Assembly (NCBI GenBank): GCA_052246725.1
Contig: JBQQCL010000005.1
DNA length: 64,000 bases
DNA from: Pseudalkalibacillus sp052246725
GTDB lineage: Bacteria; Bacillota; Bacilli; Bacillales; Fictibacillaceae
Reading direction: 5' to 3' (one strand)
Below, piece by piece: positions 26,007 to 35,196 of this stretch; the stretch's first letter is position 1; each line of letters starts with the position of its first letter. Made by a program: the position numbers and the translations under genes. The notes below the pieces were generated by a model that was given only the letters and a program-made list of their open reading frames with translations, was not told the origin of the DNA and made no database searches.

Positions 26007-27014
26007 CTATTCTTTAATTAAATGATTATAATCAGGAGAATGCGGTGGCACTTCAAGCCATCTTTTCTCAATCATAATGTTTGCCCCATCTTCGGCATAA
26101 AGCGAAATTTCTGCCAAAAGCCGAGCATATTTCAACCCAACATCCTTTCTCGGACTTGCTCCCATTGCAGCTCCATATTTTGCAATACTCCCCGCTGCCA
26201 TAGTGGTCACAAGGAACATCATTAATCTATCCGAGAATGGAGGAATCTTAGAATTGGATACGGCGGAATCCCATAACATAGGGGCTGGTAGATCTTCCTG
26301 AGTTAAAATTTGTTTTAAAACTTTGACCTGCTTACAGGCAATTTCATTTCCCCTTAAAAAATATCGTTTTACTTTTTCACTCTTTGCAACTTGAGCAAAC
26401 CCCAGCAACGTTTCTCTAGCAAGTAGGTTCGTTTCGTTTGTTAAGAACAAATGGGACATTTCAATAACCGTCAACGGGCGTTGCTTTCCTGCTAGATTTC
26501 CTAAAAAGCTTTGAAGTGTCACGAACTCGGCTTGATCAGGTACGGGAATATAAGGGGGGCGGATATATAGACCTTTCTCCAACAGTACTTCCTTTATCTC
26601 TACTTGCAATTGTACGGCATCATTAAGGAGCCTTTCATGGAAAGCTAAAAGGTCATACCTGCTGCTAAGTCCAATGGCCAACGTATCTGCAGACATTTGA
26701 GCAACCGTCACATCTTTCAAGTTTTGAATACAGTAAATATCAGAAAATAAACGAGGGGCATCTATGTTTACATCTTCCTTTGAAAATCCAGTTGGAACCG
26801 GAAAGTTTTCTTTTTCGAATAAATCAGACATATAGGCAAGATATTCTTTTGTAGATTGAATTCCGGAATCAATGATCATACAGAAATCACGATCTTCGAC
26901 GGTTGCGGAAAAATACTTCAATACACACAGCCTTGCAGTATCCTTAACATATTGGCTCCATAAACTAGCCATTTCTGCAGAACTTAAACGGGTTTCATGA
27001 TGATACTTTTCCAT
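26007..27014 (-). CDS. DUF3231 family protein (two repeats)
   Basis: The 335 residues contain two copies of a domain of about 165 residues. The first has LSSAEMASLWSQYVKDTARL, GFSKEDVNIDAPRLFSDIY and LYIRPPYIPVPD; the second has MTVIEMSHLFLTNET-like sequence and ends with a proline-rich stretch. It is a close paralogue of the next gene upstream (27028-28029). AAAGGGG precedes the ATG. DUF3231 function is unknown; presence in spore formers suggests a spore or stress role, which is an inference. Confidence 0.82.
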   Translation of the reverse strand: MEKYHHETRLSSAEMASLWSQYVKDTARLCVLKYFSATVEDRDFCMIIDSGIQSTKEYLAYMSDLFEKENFPVPTGFSKEDVNIDAPRLFSDIYCIQNLKDVTVAQMSADTLAIGLSSRYDLLAFHERLLNDAVQLQVEIKEVLLEKGLYIRPPYIPVPDQAEFVTLQSFLGNLAGKQRPLTVIEMSHLFLTNETNLLARETLLGFAQVAKSEKVKRYFLRGNEIACKQVKVLKQILTQEDLPAPMLWDSAVSNSKIPPFSDRLMMFLVTTMAAGSIAKYGAAMGASPRKDVGLKYARLLAEISLYAEDGANIMIEKRWLEVPPHSPDYNHLIKE

Positions 27015-27027
27015 TTTAATTACCCCT

Positions 27028-28029
27028 TTACCTTACTAATTGATTCCGATCAGGAGCATGAGGAGGCTTTTCCAACCAACCGTGGTCAATCATGATGTTA
27101 GCTCCGTCTTCAGCATACAGTGAGATTTCCATTAGTAGTCTCGAATATTTCAATCCAATGTCTTTCCTCGGACTGATCGCAATGGATGTCCCATAATTTC
27201 CAACGCCCGCTGCTATCATGGCAGTTACGTGATACATGATCAATTTATCTGAAAAGGTCGGGATGGTTGAGTCAGTTACGGCATAGTCCCAACTCATGGC
27301 AGCTGGAGAATGATCACCGAGTAAGATTTGACTGAAAATGTTGACATGTTTTTCTGCTATCTGTTTCCCACGTATCAGAAATTCTTTCACTTTCTTCCGT
27401 TTGGCAACTTGGGCAAATGCGATCATCAATTGTTTTCCAACGACATTCGATTCAGTATTCAAAAACAAATGAGACATTTCAATGGTTGTCAATGGTCGTT
27501 GGTTTCCCCAAAGTTTCCCTAAAAAGTTTTGTTTAGAAACAAAGTCAACCTCATCTGGTGTTGAGATATAAGGCGGACGGACGTAAACCCCTTTATCCAT
27601 CATCACTTCCTTGGTCGCTTTATGTAATTTTACCGCATCAGCAAGGACACTTTTATGAAAAGAAACAATGTCAGAGCGTGCCCCCAATCCGATTGCAAGA
27701 GTACTTGCTGCCATGCCTAGGATCGACATATTCTTCAGGTAAGATAGAAAGAAAAGATCAGAAAACAAACGAGGGGCTTCTAAATTGACATCTTTTTTTG
27801 AAAACCCGATAGGAGTGGGGAAATTTTCTTGTTCAAAAAGATTTTGAAGTATTTCTATATGATTTTTACATGAAGAGAAAGCCAGCTCAAGTACAGTGCG
27901 AATCTGGCTGTCCTCAACGGTCATTAAAAAATGCGCCAGGACACTTCTTGCAGCAGTATCATTTACATACTGCCCCCATACCCCTGCCATCTCAGCAGAT
28001 GTTAATTGTGGATTATGATCCTTGTTCAT
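27028..28029 (-). CDS. DUF3231 family protein (two repeats), paralogue
   Basis: The 333 residues mirror the downstream gene: LTSAEMAGVWGQYVNDTAAR, GFSKKDVNLEAPRLFSDLFF and VYVRPPYISTPDEVDFV, then a second repeat with TIEMSHLFLNTESNVVGKQ. I start at ATG 28029, 7 bases after AAAGGAGTG; the frame extends upstream without another SD. The gap to the next gene is only 13 bases, so the two are an operon that probably arose by tandem duplication. Confidence 0.83.
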   Translation of the reverse strand: MNKDHNPQLTSAEMAGVWGQYVNDTAARSVLAHFLMTVEDSQIRTVLELAFSSCKNHIEILQNLFEQENFPTPIGFSKKDVNLEAPRLFSDLFFLSYLKNMSILGMAASTLAIGLGARSDIVSFHKSVLADAVKLHKATKEVMMDKGVYVRPPYISTPDEVDFVSKQNFLGKLWGNQRPLTTIEMSHLFLNTESNVVGKQLMIAFAQVAKRKKVKEFLIRGKQIAEKHVNIFSQILLGDHSPAAMSWDYAVTDSTIPTFSDKLIMYHVTAMIAAGVGNYGTSIAISPRKDIGLKYSRLLMEISLYAEDGANIMIDHGWLEKPPHAPDRNQLVR

Positions 28030-28191
28030 AAAAATCACTCCTTTCATGCTGTGAATGCAGACACTTCTTATAATTTTCCAATCTTCTAAAATTATTACAT
28101 ATTTTTTAAATATGCAGAGCATGTAACATATGAAGGGGTTCCCAGCGATTGCTTATTATCAATTGGATTCGATGCAAAGTGGAAAAAATTC

Positions 28192-28223
28192 AAAAAAGGA
28201 AGATACAAAATCGTATCTTTTTT
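28192..28223. terminator. Hairpin with A/T tracts downstream of the SinI-like gene
   Basis: AAGATAC (28200-28206) pairs with GTATCTT (28213-28219). Read on the minus strand it is followed by CCTTTTTTG, so it could end the SinI-like transcript. The rest of 28030-28405 shows no gene I can support. Confidence 0.5.
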
Positions 28224-28405
28224 GGGAAAATGGATACTGTTAACCCTCCAAACCGTTTGATTGAAATTGAAAAAAGAAGGGTCACCCCCTCCTTTCTTTT
28301 AGACTAAAAAAAGACACTATAATGGCTCAAATTTCTAATCAAAGTAAACAATTAAAAAGCCGTACGCTTCTAAATTCTAATAGAGTTCACTGCCGATTTT
28401 TTTCT

Positions 28406-28537
28406 TTAAGTAACTGTTGCTCTTAACTGGTTTTTCTTTATATAGGCTAATACTTCCTCTTTACTTAATCCCTGCAATTTTGCTTCTAAAATCAACTTCA
28501 CCCATTCCTCATCAAGCTTTCCTTCTTTCTTGACCAT
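28406..28537 (-). CDS. SinI-like antirepressor, 43 residues
   Basis: The product MVKKEGKLDEEWVKLILEAK continues LQGLSKEEVLAYIKKN and ends QLRATVT. It matches the SinI domain, where LDxEWxxLxxEA and (I/L)SxEExxxYL are the helices that bind SinR. In B. subtilis SinI sequesters the biofilm repressor SinR. AAGGAGG lies 9 bases before the ATG. No sinR is adjacent, so this is an orphan antirepressor, perhaps analogous to SlrA. It is too short for the usual ORF length cut-off. Confidence 0.82.
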   Translation of the reverse strand: MVKKEGKLDEEWVKLILEAKLQGLSKEEVLAYIKKNQLRATVT

Positions 28538-28797
28538 TTCCCCTTTCCTCCTTAAGAAATAGCTTTCATTGATCTGACATTCCAAAATATCTGAATTCCT
28601 CTAGGGCCAATTCTCCTTTTGTTATCCCTCAATCGCAGTCACTAAAAAAGATATCACGCTACCTATTTTCCGCATAGTAACTAAAGTTATAAATTTTCAA
28701 ATTTTTACAGATAAACATACTCCTTTTTGAAGGATTTCAGAGGTGTAATCTTCAATATGTATATAGTAGGAAAGGTGAACTCAGGGGGTAGGGCTTA

Positions 28798-31044
28798 ATG
28801 AAGGGGAAACTAGGAATATATATACCAGTCAGATTCAATACCATGTTAAACAGGGTCTTAATGAACAAAATCACATATATAACAGCTCCATCAGGGTATG
28901 GTAAAACAACTCTGGTAAATCATTGGAGCCAGCTATCTACGAGCCCGTTCATATGGATGGAAATGACAGAGTCCTTCAGTGATACAAAAGCTTTGGTTAC
29001 TCATTTAAATCAAGTTACCAATCAATTACGTAGTAATGACAACGTCATTGTAGTGGATCATATACACCGGTTGAAACATCCTGACGCAATAACTGAACTG
29101 AAAAACTGGATGTTACAGGCACCTCCTGACATTAATTTAATTTTATTATCACGTCATGCCATTCCTTCGATGAAGTATGAGTCTGATCTACAACACCAAA
29201 TGTTGCAAATTGACACAAATGAAATGAAATTCACGTATGATGAAACTAATATTTGGATGTCAGAGCAATCTACTTTTGAATTAACAGAAGATCAAATAAT
29301 GGACCTATATGAAATAACAGACGGCTGCCCTGCATTACTTCAACTAGCCTACCAACATCTTCATCAAAGTGATGGCCCTATGATTGATCGTAAAGGTAGA
29401 GTAGCACCATTGTTGGAGGAGTATGTACAAAAGAAATGGTTAAGCAAACTTACCGAAGAAACTCTACAACACTTGCGCCCATTAGGTACACCTCCCTATT
29501 TCTCATTTGAATTCGCAAGAAAATTAGTAGAAACAGACATTGAAACGCTATTTCATGACCTTGAGCATTATTTGCTTATCAAAAAAAATCTAGTCAAGAA
29601 CCGTTGGCTGTATCGATTTCATCCACTCATACGTGCAATCATAAACGAAAGAATCACTTTTTATGGAAATGTAGAGGAATTGGCAGTGAAAACGGCTTTT
29701 TTTCTAGAAAGCGAAGGGTTGCTTAGAGAAGCTGTTGAAGCGGCAATTCGTGGGGATAATCCTAAGTTAGCGCTAAAGTACATAAAAAAATTCGCCCCGG
29801 AAGCCCTTTTGTGTCAGGATTTTCAAACTTTAAATGACTGGCTTGGACAGCTCAATACTGAGCAATTTTCTTTGGATAAGGAAATAAAATCACTTCAGGA
29901 TTGGATCTTGAACTTGATGAATTCTTCCAATGATAAAGGTATGAATAAAATTTTGCATTCGGAGAAGGATCAATGGACCCCATTCATATCATTAAATCAG
30001 GGAAGTATCCCATTCATCTCCAGCCCTTTTGGATATACGGGTGATATCAATAAGGTTTTAGATAAATATCAAGCTTCCTCCTCACAAGGTAGAGAACTAG
30101 CCTTTTCACCATTCCGTCAATTAGCTTTAGCAGAAGCGTATTACGAACTAAACGACATAAACGCAGCAAGACGAAGTTCAGATCAAGTATGGCAGCTAGC
30201 AAAAAATACGAATGATCTCCCAGGACTTTCCATACCCACATTATGGGTAGATCTGCTTTGTCATCAAGCAGAAGGAAAAGATAAGAAAGTCCACTATATT
30301 GTTGAAGAAATCTACTACCGCTCCCTGCAAACTACTACTCCAGTATGGAGAAGAATAGGGAAAGCCTCAAAAACTTACGTCCTTCTTCGGGAAGGTTATC
30401 TTGATGATGCTGAAGACTGGGTTGCGGAACAACAAGAATTCTTGCACATCAATTGGAACAAGTGGACATGTTTTGAATACTTTATTTTAGCCCGAGCTTT
30501 ACTTACATTCCAAGAGGTGGAGGAAGCTAGTTATTTGTTAAGTCGCATGATAACGTCGGCCACATACGAAATGAACCATGGAATCAAACTGAAACGGAAG
30601 ATTCTTCAAACCATAGCGGCAATCAAATTGGAACACCTTTCAGAAGCACATGCCTATTTGGAGGATGCCTTGGAAATCGGCTATCAATATGGCTATAAGA
30701 GGGCGTTTCTCGATGAAGACCCTACTTTATTCTCTATCTTCCCTGATATTAAAAAAGAACTTCCTGATCATTTACAACGATATGCCAATCATTTATTACA
30801 GATAGTCAATAGAGAGGAGTTGAAAGAAGTCAGGGGTAATCCTAAGATGAAAGAAGCATTGACTATTCGTGAAATTGAAATCCTCAAGTACATTCAAAAC
30901 GGATTGTCGAATCAAGCGATTGGTAAGCAAATGTATATTACAGAAGGTACCGTAAAAGGCCATCTCAATCGAATATTCAAGAAATTGAACGTCAGAAATA
31001 GAGTACAAGCTGTTAAAACGGCTGAAAAGCAATTACTTGTATGA
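28798..31044 (+). CDS. MalT-like LuxR family transcriptional regulator
   Basis: The 748-residue protein has a STAND-type ATPase domain with Walker A APSGYGKTTL at residue 34 and Walker B NVIVVDHIH near residue 82. A TPR-like helical middle follows, and then a C-terminal LuxR helix-turn-helix (LTIREIEILKYIQNGLSNQA, then ITEGTVKGHLNRIFKKLNV). Such proteins are ATP-dependent activators that respond to a small ligand; the inducer is unknown. A G-rich SD (GGGGGT) precedes the ATG. It is divergent from the SinI and DUF3231 genes and could control them, but that is inference. Confidence 0.88.
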   Translation: MKGKLGIYIPVRFNTMLNRVLMNKITYITAPSGYGKTTLVNHWSQLSTSPFIWMEMTESFSDTKALVTHLNQVTNQLRSNDNVIVVDHIHRLKHPDAITELKNWMLQAPPDINLILLSRHAIPSMKYESDLQHQMLQIDTNEMKFTYDETNIWMSEQSTFELTEDQIMDLYEITDGCPALLQLAYQHLHQSDGPMIDRKGRVAPLLEEYVQKKWLSKLTEETLQHLRPLGTPPYFSFEFARKLVETDIETLFHDLEHYLLIKKNLVKNRWLYRFHPLIRAIINERITFYGNVEELAVKTAFFLESEGLLREAVEAAIRGDNPKLALKYIKKFAPEALLCQDFQTLNDWLGQLNTEQFSLDKEIKSLQDWILNLMNSSNDKGMNKILHSEKDQWTPFISLNQGSIPFISSPFGYTGDINKVLDKYQASSSQGRELAFSPFRQLALAEAYYELNDINAARRSSDQVWQLAKNTNDLPGLSIPTLWVDLLCHQAEGKDKKVHYIVEEIYYRSLQTTTPVWRRIGKASKTYVLLREGYLDDAEDWVAEQQEFLHINWNKWTCFEYFILARALLTFQEVEEASYLLSRMITSATYEMNHGIKLKRKILQTIAAIKLEHLSEAHAYLEDALEIGYQYGYKRAFLDEDPTLFSIFPDIKKELPDHLQRYANHLLQIVNREELKEVRGNPKMKEALTIREIEILKYIQNGLSNQAIGKQMYITEGTVKGHLNRIFKKLNVRNRVQAVKTAEKQLLV

Positions 31045-31113
31045 TTTGATTGAGCATTTATTTGAGAACAAATATATGTCAACTAACATAATAAGTTTTC
31101 CTTGTTCAAACTC

Positions 31114-31152
31114 AAGACCTTATCCGGTTCAGTCCAGATAAGGTCTTTTAGA
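31114..31152 (+). terminator. Terminator after the LuxR regulator
   Basis: AAGACCTTATC (31114-31124) pairs with GATAAGGTCTT (31137-31147), followed by TTAG; the A-rich other flank is weak, so it serves mainly the plus strand. Confidence 0.8.
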
Positions 31153-31229
31153 TATTCATCATCTTTATCCTTAAAGGAATTAGAAAAGAATGTTTTCGTA
31201 CATGAATAGTGCCTGTCACCAAATTGAAT

Positions 31230-32612
31230 TTACACTTCTACAACATCTTTCTGCTGATAGACTTCGTTTTCGAATTCTCCTGTGGCTTTGCTTGTAAGGA
31301 TTCCAGATGTCATTGCTCCGCTGACGTTTACAGCTGTACGGCCCATGTCAATTAGAGGCTCAACTGAGATTAACAGTCCAACGATCGCAATCGGAAGATC
31401 CATGACCGATAGTACGATGAGAGCTGCAAAGGTTGCTCCTCCCCCGACCCCTGCAACACCAAATGAACTGATGGCCACTACGATAATCAGAGGGATGATG
31501 AATGATGGACTGAGAGGATTAATACCCACTGCTGGAGCTACCATAACGGCTAACATTGCCGGATAAACACCAGCACATCCATTCTGTCCTATTGATAGTC
31601 CAAAGGAACCTGCAAAGTTTGCAATCCCTTCCGAAACACCAAAATCCTTTGTTTGTGACTTGATTGTCATCGGCAGTGTTCCTGCACTTGTACGGGACGT
31701 GAAGGCAAACGTCAAAGTTGGCAGCCCTTTTTTCACATAATTCACAGGGTTTAGTTTTGCGAATGATAACAACAGTAAATGCATGATAAACACCAAAATC
31801 AATGCCACATAAGAAGCCACAACAAACGTGCCTAATTGCATGATCGCATCATAATTACTTGTAGCCGCAACTTTTGCAATGATTGCCAGGATACCATATG
31901 GTGTTAGACGGAGAATTAACGTTACCACCCTCATGATAACACTGTATAGACTATCGATGATCTTCCCAAAAAATTCAGCATGCTCAGGATCTTTTCGTTT
32001 TACACCAAGGTAACCAATCCCGACAATTCCAGCAAAAATTACAACTGCAATTGTTGATGTTGCACGAGCACCTGTCAGATCTAGAAATGGATTGCTTGGA
32101 ATTAACTCCAGGATTTGTTGAGGAAGCGTCATATTTTCTACAGTCCCAACCCGTCCCTGTAATTGCTCATTCCGAGCGTTCTCTGCTTCACCAGCAGTCA
32201 ACTCTACGCCATCGAGTCCAAATCCTAACGTGGAACCAATTCCAATTGCTGCCGAAATAGCAGTCGTTCCAAGAAGTAATCCAATCACAAGGAAACTGAT
32301 TTTCCCGATATTCTTAGTCAACTTTAATTTCGTAAACGCTCCGACAATTGAAATGAATATCAGCGGCATTACAATCATCTGCAGAAGTTTTACATAACCG
32401 CTGCCGACAATGCTAAACCAATCAATTGTCCCGACTGTAACTTCATGCCCAGTTCCATAGATTACGTGAATGATATAACCGAAAACAATACCTAAACCTA
32501 ATCCTGTGAATACGCGTTTCGAAAAAGAGACCTGCTTCTTTTGCATGAAGAATAAACCAAGCATAAGCAATAATAATACCGCTACGTTCACGAAGATAAG
32601 AAATGTGTTCAT
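31230..32612 (-). CDS. tcyP: L-cystine symporter TcyP
   Basis: TcyP is a dicarboxylate/amino acid:cation symporter family protein that imports cystine. The 460 residues align throughout with my memory of B. subtilis TcyP, including GSGYVKLLQMIVMPLI near residue 70, FTSRTSAGTLPM near residue 312, SIGQNGCAGVYPAM near residue 345 and GVGGGATFAALIVLS near residue 390. AAAGGAGG precedes the ATG. It complements the nearby cysteine-forming mcc operon; both are CymR targets in B. subtilis, but I could not define a CymR box here. Confidence 0.95.
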   Translation of the reverse strand: MNTFLIFVNVAVLLLLMLGLFFMQKKQVSFSKRVFTGLGLGIVFGYIIHVIYGTGHEVTVGTIDWFSIVGSGYVKLLQMIVMPLIFISIVGAFTKLKLTKNIGKISFLVIGLLLGTTAISAAIGIGSTLGFGLDGVELTAGEAENARNEQLQGRVGTVENMTLPQQILELIPSNPFLDLTGARATSTIAVVIFAGIVGIGYLGVKRKDPEHAEFFGKIIDSLYSVIMRVVTLILRLTPYGILAIIAKVAATSNYDAIMQLGTFVVASYVALILVFIMHLLLLSFAKLNPVNYVKKGLPTLTFAFTSRTSAGTLPMTIKSQTKDFGVSEGIANFAGSFGLSIGQNGCAGVYPAMLAVMVAPAVGINPLSPSFIIPLIIVVAISSFGVAGVGGGATFAALIVLSVMDLPIAIVGLLISVEPLIDMGRTAVNVSGAMTSGILTSKATGEFENEVYQQKDVVEV

Positions 32613-32909
32613 CTTTATCCTCCTTTTGTTTGTTAATCTATTTTACGAAATTTTTATACGTGTATTCCTTAACTTTCCTTTCACTTAATAACAATCATTT
32701 TACATTCTCATATTTTCTTAAGTTTTATCGACAAATGGTACTTTTCTGCATGCAATTTAAACAAAGAAATTTTGTTCATTTATGGGGCATTTTTCCTATA
32801 ATAAGATGATTAATTAGGGTTATTTTGCTAATTTTTCAAAAATTTATAGAGTTGTTTCTTTTTTTAATTTATAATTTAATCCAACCAATTTATTTAGGAG
32901 GTCGAAATA
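32613..32909. other. Divergent promoter region between tcyP and the protease gene
   Basis: This stretch of about 300 bases is very AT-rich. A TATAAT lies at 32870-32875 upstream of the protease gene without a clear -35. No gene is seen. Confidence 0.4.
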
Positions 32910-34580
32910 TTGAAAAAAAAGATTATTGTTCCTGTTGCCCTGTCATCAGCGTTATTGTTGGGTTCTATCCATATGAACAGCGTGTTTGCGAAGTATGATG
33001 ATTCGAGTTTGGTAAGTAGTGTACAAGCTCAAAAGGAATGGAATGAAAAGGCTAATGTTCCTATCTTCGTAAAGGAACGGTTTGCAGAGAAATTCTCAGC
33101 AAGCAACACTTCCAATGCATTAAATTATCTTAAGAAAAATGAAGGTAAAACCGGAATTAAAAGTCCGGATAAAAATTTGAAGGTAAAATATGTTCAAAAA
33201 GACGAATTGGGTATGACGCACGTTCGTTTTAACCAAACGAAAAATGGAGTTCCTATAGAAGGATCTGAAATCATTGTTCATTTTAATAAGGATAATGAAG
33301 TGGTAGCCGTAAACGGAAGGGTTAATCAAACTGTTGTCGATGATGCAGTCCACACGACACCTTCTGTTAGTGAAGAAGAGGCCCTTCAAGTTGCTCTATC
33401 CTCTGTAAATGCTCCAGAAGAGTTTACATACGAACCGACTATTGATCTTGTTGTATATCCCTTCGAAGCGGAGAATCATACCGCTTATAAAGCGAATATT
33501 AACTTCATGGGAGATGAGCCTGGTAACTGGTTTGTGTATGTAGATGCAAATACTGGGAAAGTCATCGATCAGTATAATGGCTTAATGCATGCTGACGAAA
33601 TGAAAACTCAAAAGGGATTCGGATTAGGAGTCCACGGCGATCACAGGGAATTACACATTTCTCAAGAAAGGGAAGAGAAATCCGGGACTCAGTTTGCATT
33701 AGCGGATTACTCTCATGCAAATCTCGGAGGTATTTTTACATACGATGCTAAAAATGACTGGAGTTCCAGTAATGATACACTCTATAGTGGGAACGATGCT
33801 GCATTTATCGACGATTATGATCGAGCTGCTGTCGATGCCCATTATAATTCTGAAGAGGTGTATAAGTATTATATAAATGAGCATGACCGCAATTCCCTTG
33901 ATGGTGAAGGAATGGAAATCATTTCTAAGGTTCACTTTGGCAATAATTATAATAACGCATTTTGGAATGGAGCTTATATGACATATGGAGATGGTGACGG
34001 TGAGTTCTTTATTTCACTATCAGCTGGTCTTGACGTAGCAGCTCACGAAATGACTCATGGTGTCATCTCACATTCAGCAAATTTGCAGTACCGATTTCAA
34101 TCCGGCGCACTGAACGAATCGTTTGCTGACATCTTTGGTGCACTCGTCGATGATAGTGATTGGGAAATTGGCGAAGATATTATGGCGCCGGCTGCTATAG
34201 CTGAAGGTGTAACGAGATTGCGCAGCTTAAGTGATCCGAACAGTGTTGTAGTCAGCAACGAGCAAAGAGCGGCTTATGGAAGCGGAGTCTATCCGGCCCA
34301 TATGGATGAGTATTATGACATGCCACGTTCTGTTGATAATGGTGGTGTTCATGTTAACTCCTCAATTATGAACCATGCCGCATACTTGATCGGTCAAGAA
34401 ATTGGTAGAGAAAAACTAGGAAAAATATTCTATCGTGCACTGACAGTTTATTTAACACCAACTTCTCAATTTAGCGACGCACGTACAGCCGTCGTTCAAT
34501 CGGCAACAGATATTTATGGTGAGGGCAGTGAGGAAGAGGCAGCAGTTCAATCTGGATTTGATGCGGTGGGAATTTACTAA
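32910..34580 (+). CDS. npr: Neutral metalloprotease, M4 (thermolysin) family
   Basis: This is a secreted zinc endopeptidase made as a preproenzyme. The 556 residues hold a signal peptide (KKIIVPVALSSALLLGS), a fungalysin/thermolysin-type propeptide with PepSY-like region to about residue 225, and the mature catalytic domain. The zinc motif is VAAHEMTHGV near residue 380 with the third ligand in GALNESFADIFG near residue 405 and the catalytic histidine in DNGGVHVNSSIMNHAAYLI. The TTG 32910 follows AGGAGG. It is probably bacillolysin-like; the exact nprE or nprB identity is not certain. Confidence 0.93.
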   Translation: MKKKIIVPVALSSALLLGSIHMNSVFAKYDDSSLVSSVQAQKEWNEKANVPIFVKERFAEKFSASNTSNALNYLKKNEGKTGIKSPDKNLKVKYVQKDELGMTHVRFNQTKNGVPIEGSEIIVHFNKDNEVVAVNGRVNQTVVDDAVHTTPSVSEEEALQVALSSVNAPEEFTYEPTIDLVVYPFEAENHTAYKANINFMGDEPGNWFVYVDANTGKVIDQYNGLMHADEMKTQKGFGLGVHGDHRELHISQEREEKSGTQFALADYSHANLGGIFTYDAKNDWSSSNDTLYSGNDAAFIDDYDRAAVDAHYNSEEVYKYYINEHDRNSLDGEGMEIISKVHFGNNYNNAFWNGAYMTYGDGDGEFFISLSAGLDVAAHEMTHGVISHSANLQYRFQSGALNESFADIFGALVDDSDWEIGEDIMAPAAIAEGVTRLRSLSDPNSVVVSNEQRAAYGSGVYPAHMDEYYDMPRSVDNGGVHVNSSIMNHAAYLIGQEIGREKLGKIFYRALTVYLTPTSQFSDARTAVVQSATDIYGEGSEEEAAVQSGFDAVGIY

Positions 34581-34840
34581 AAGTTTAAAATACAATTGGA
34601 TGGAATTTTACAACAGACTTTAACAGGCCTTTCCGAGAATTAAACCTCTTGGGGAGGCTTTCTCATGGTAACGGCACAATATGGTGAATTGCCACAGATT
34701 CGCCAGTAGAATATTTGAAAGTAATCCACACAAGCTTGCCGGCAGGGTGGATTACTTTTTTCGTTTCGATCAAATTAATCAGCAGTGGATAAGCAGAATC
34801 ATACACATAGCTGTAGCTATGTACGAAGTGGTAGATTACA

Positions 34841-35143
34841 TTATTTTCTCTTTTGCTCATCTCTCTGATGTTCTTGATTAAAAGGACTATCCATTTCCCA
34901 TTCATGCATCTCTAATTTTCTTGCTCCTTTGAGGATATATGGATCATTTTCTGCTAAGTTCATCGCTTCTTCCAGTGATAGGGCCATGTATATAATCAAT
35001 CCACCCGTTCCATCTGAAAAACGGCCTTTTGCAAAAATCCTCCCTTTCTTCACTTGTTCTTCAAGATACTCCAAATGTTGTGGACGATATTGAGCACTTT
35101 TTTCCTGATCTTTCATAGGTAAGACTACAGCTAGATATTTCAT
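34841..35143 (-). CDS. YciI-like family protein
   Basis: The 100-residue cytoplasmic protein has a YCII ferredoxin-like fold: KYLAVVLPMKDQEKSAQYRP at the N-terminus, a GRIFAKGRFSDGTGGLII centre and SLEEAMNLAENDPYILKG. YciI relatives include dehalogenase-like enzymes and stress proteins; no role is established here. AGGAGG precedes the ATG. It is downstream of and convergent with the protease gene. Confidence 0.8.
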   Translation of the reverse strand: MKYLAVVLPMKDQEKSAQYRPQHLEYLEEQVKKGRIFAKGRFSDGTGGLIIYMALSLEEAMNLAENDPYILKGARKLEMHEWEMDSPFNQEHQRDEQKRK

Positions 35144-35196
35144 TGTTCCTCCTCATAAGCATACTAGAAGATTTTTTATTTGGGGGTTGGTGAATT

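Noticed and set aside
28132..28257. Plus-strand frame starting MKGFPAIAYYQLDSMQS
   Set aside because: It has no SD and overlaps a terminator-like hairpin.
28570..28625. 14-codon minus-strand frame after AAA-AGGAG upstream of the SinI-like gene
   Set aside because: The spacing of 2-3 bases between SD and TTG is too short.
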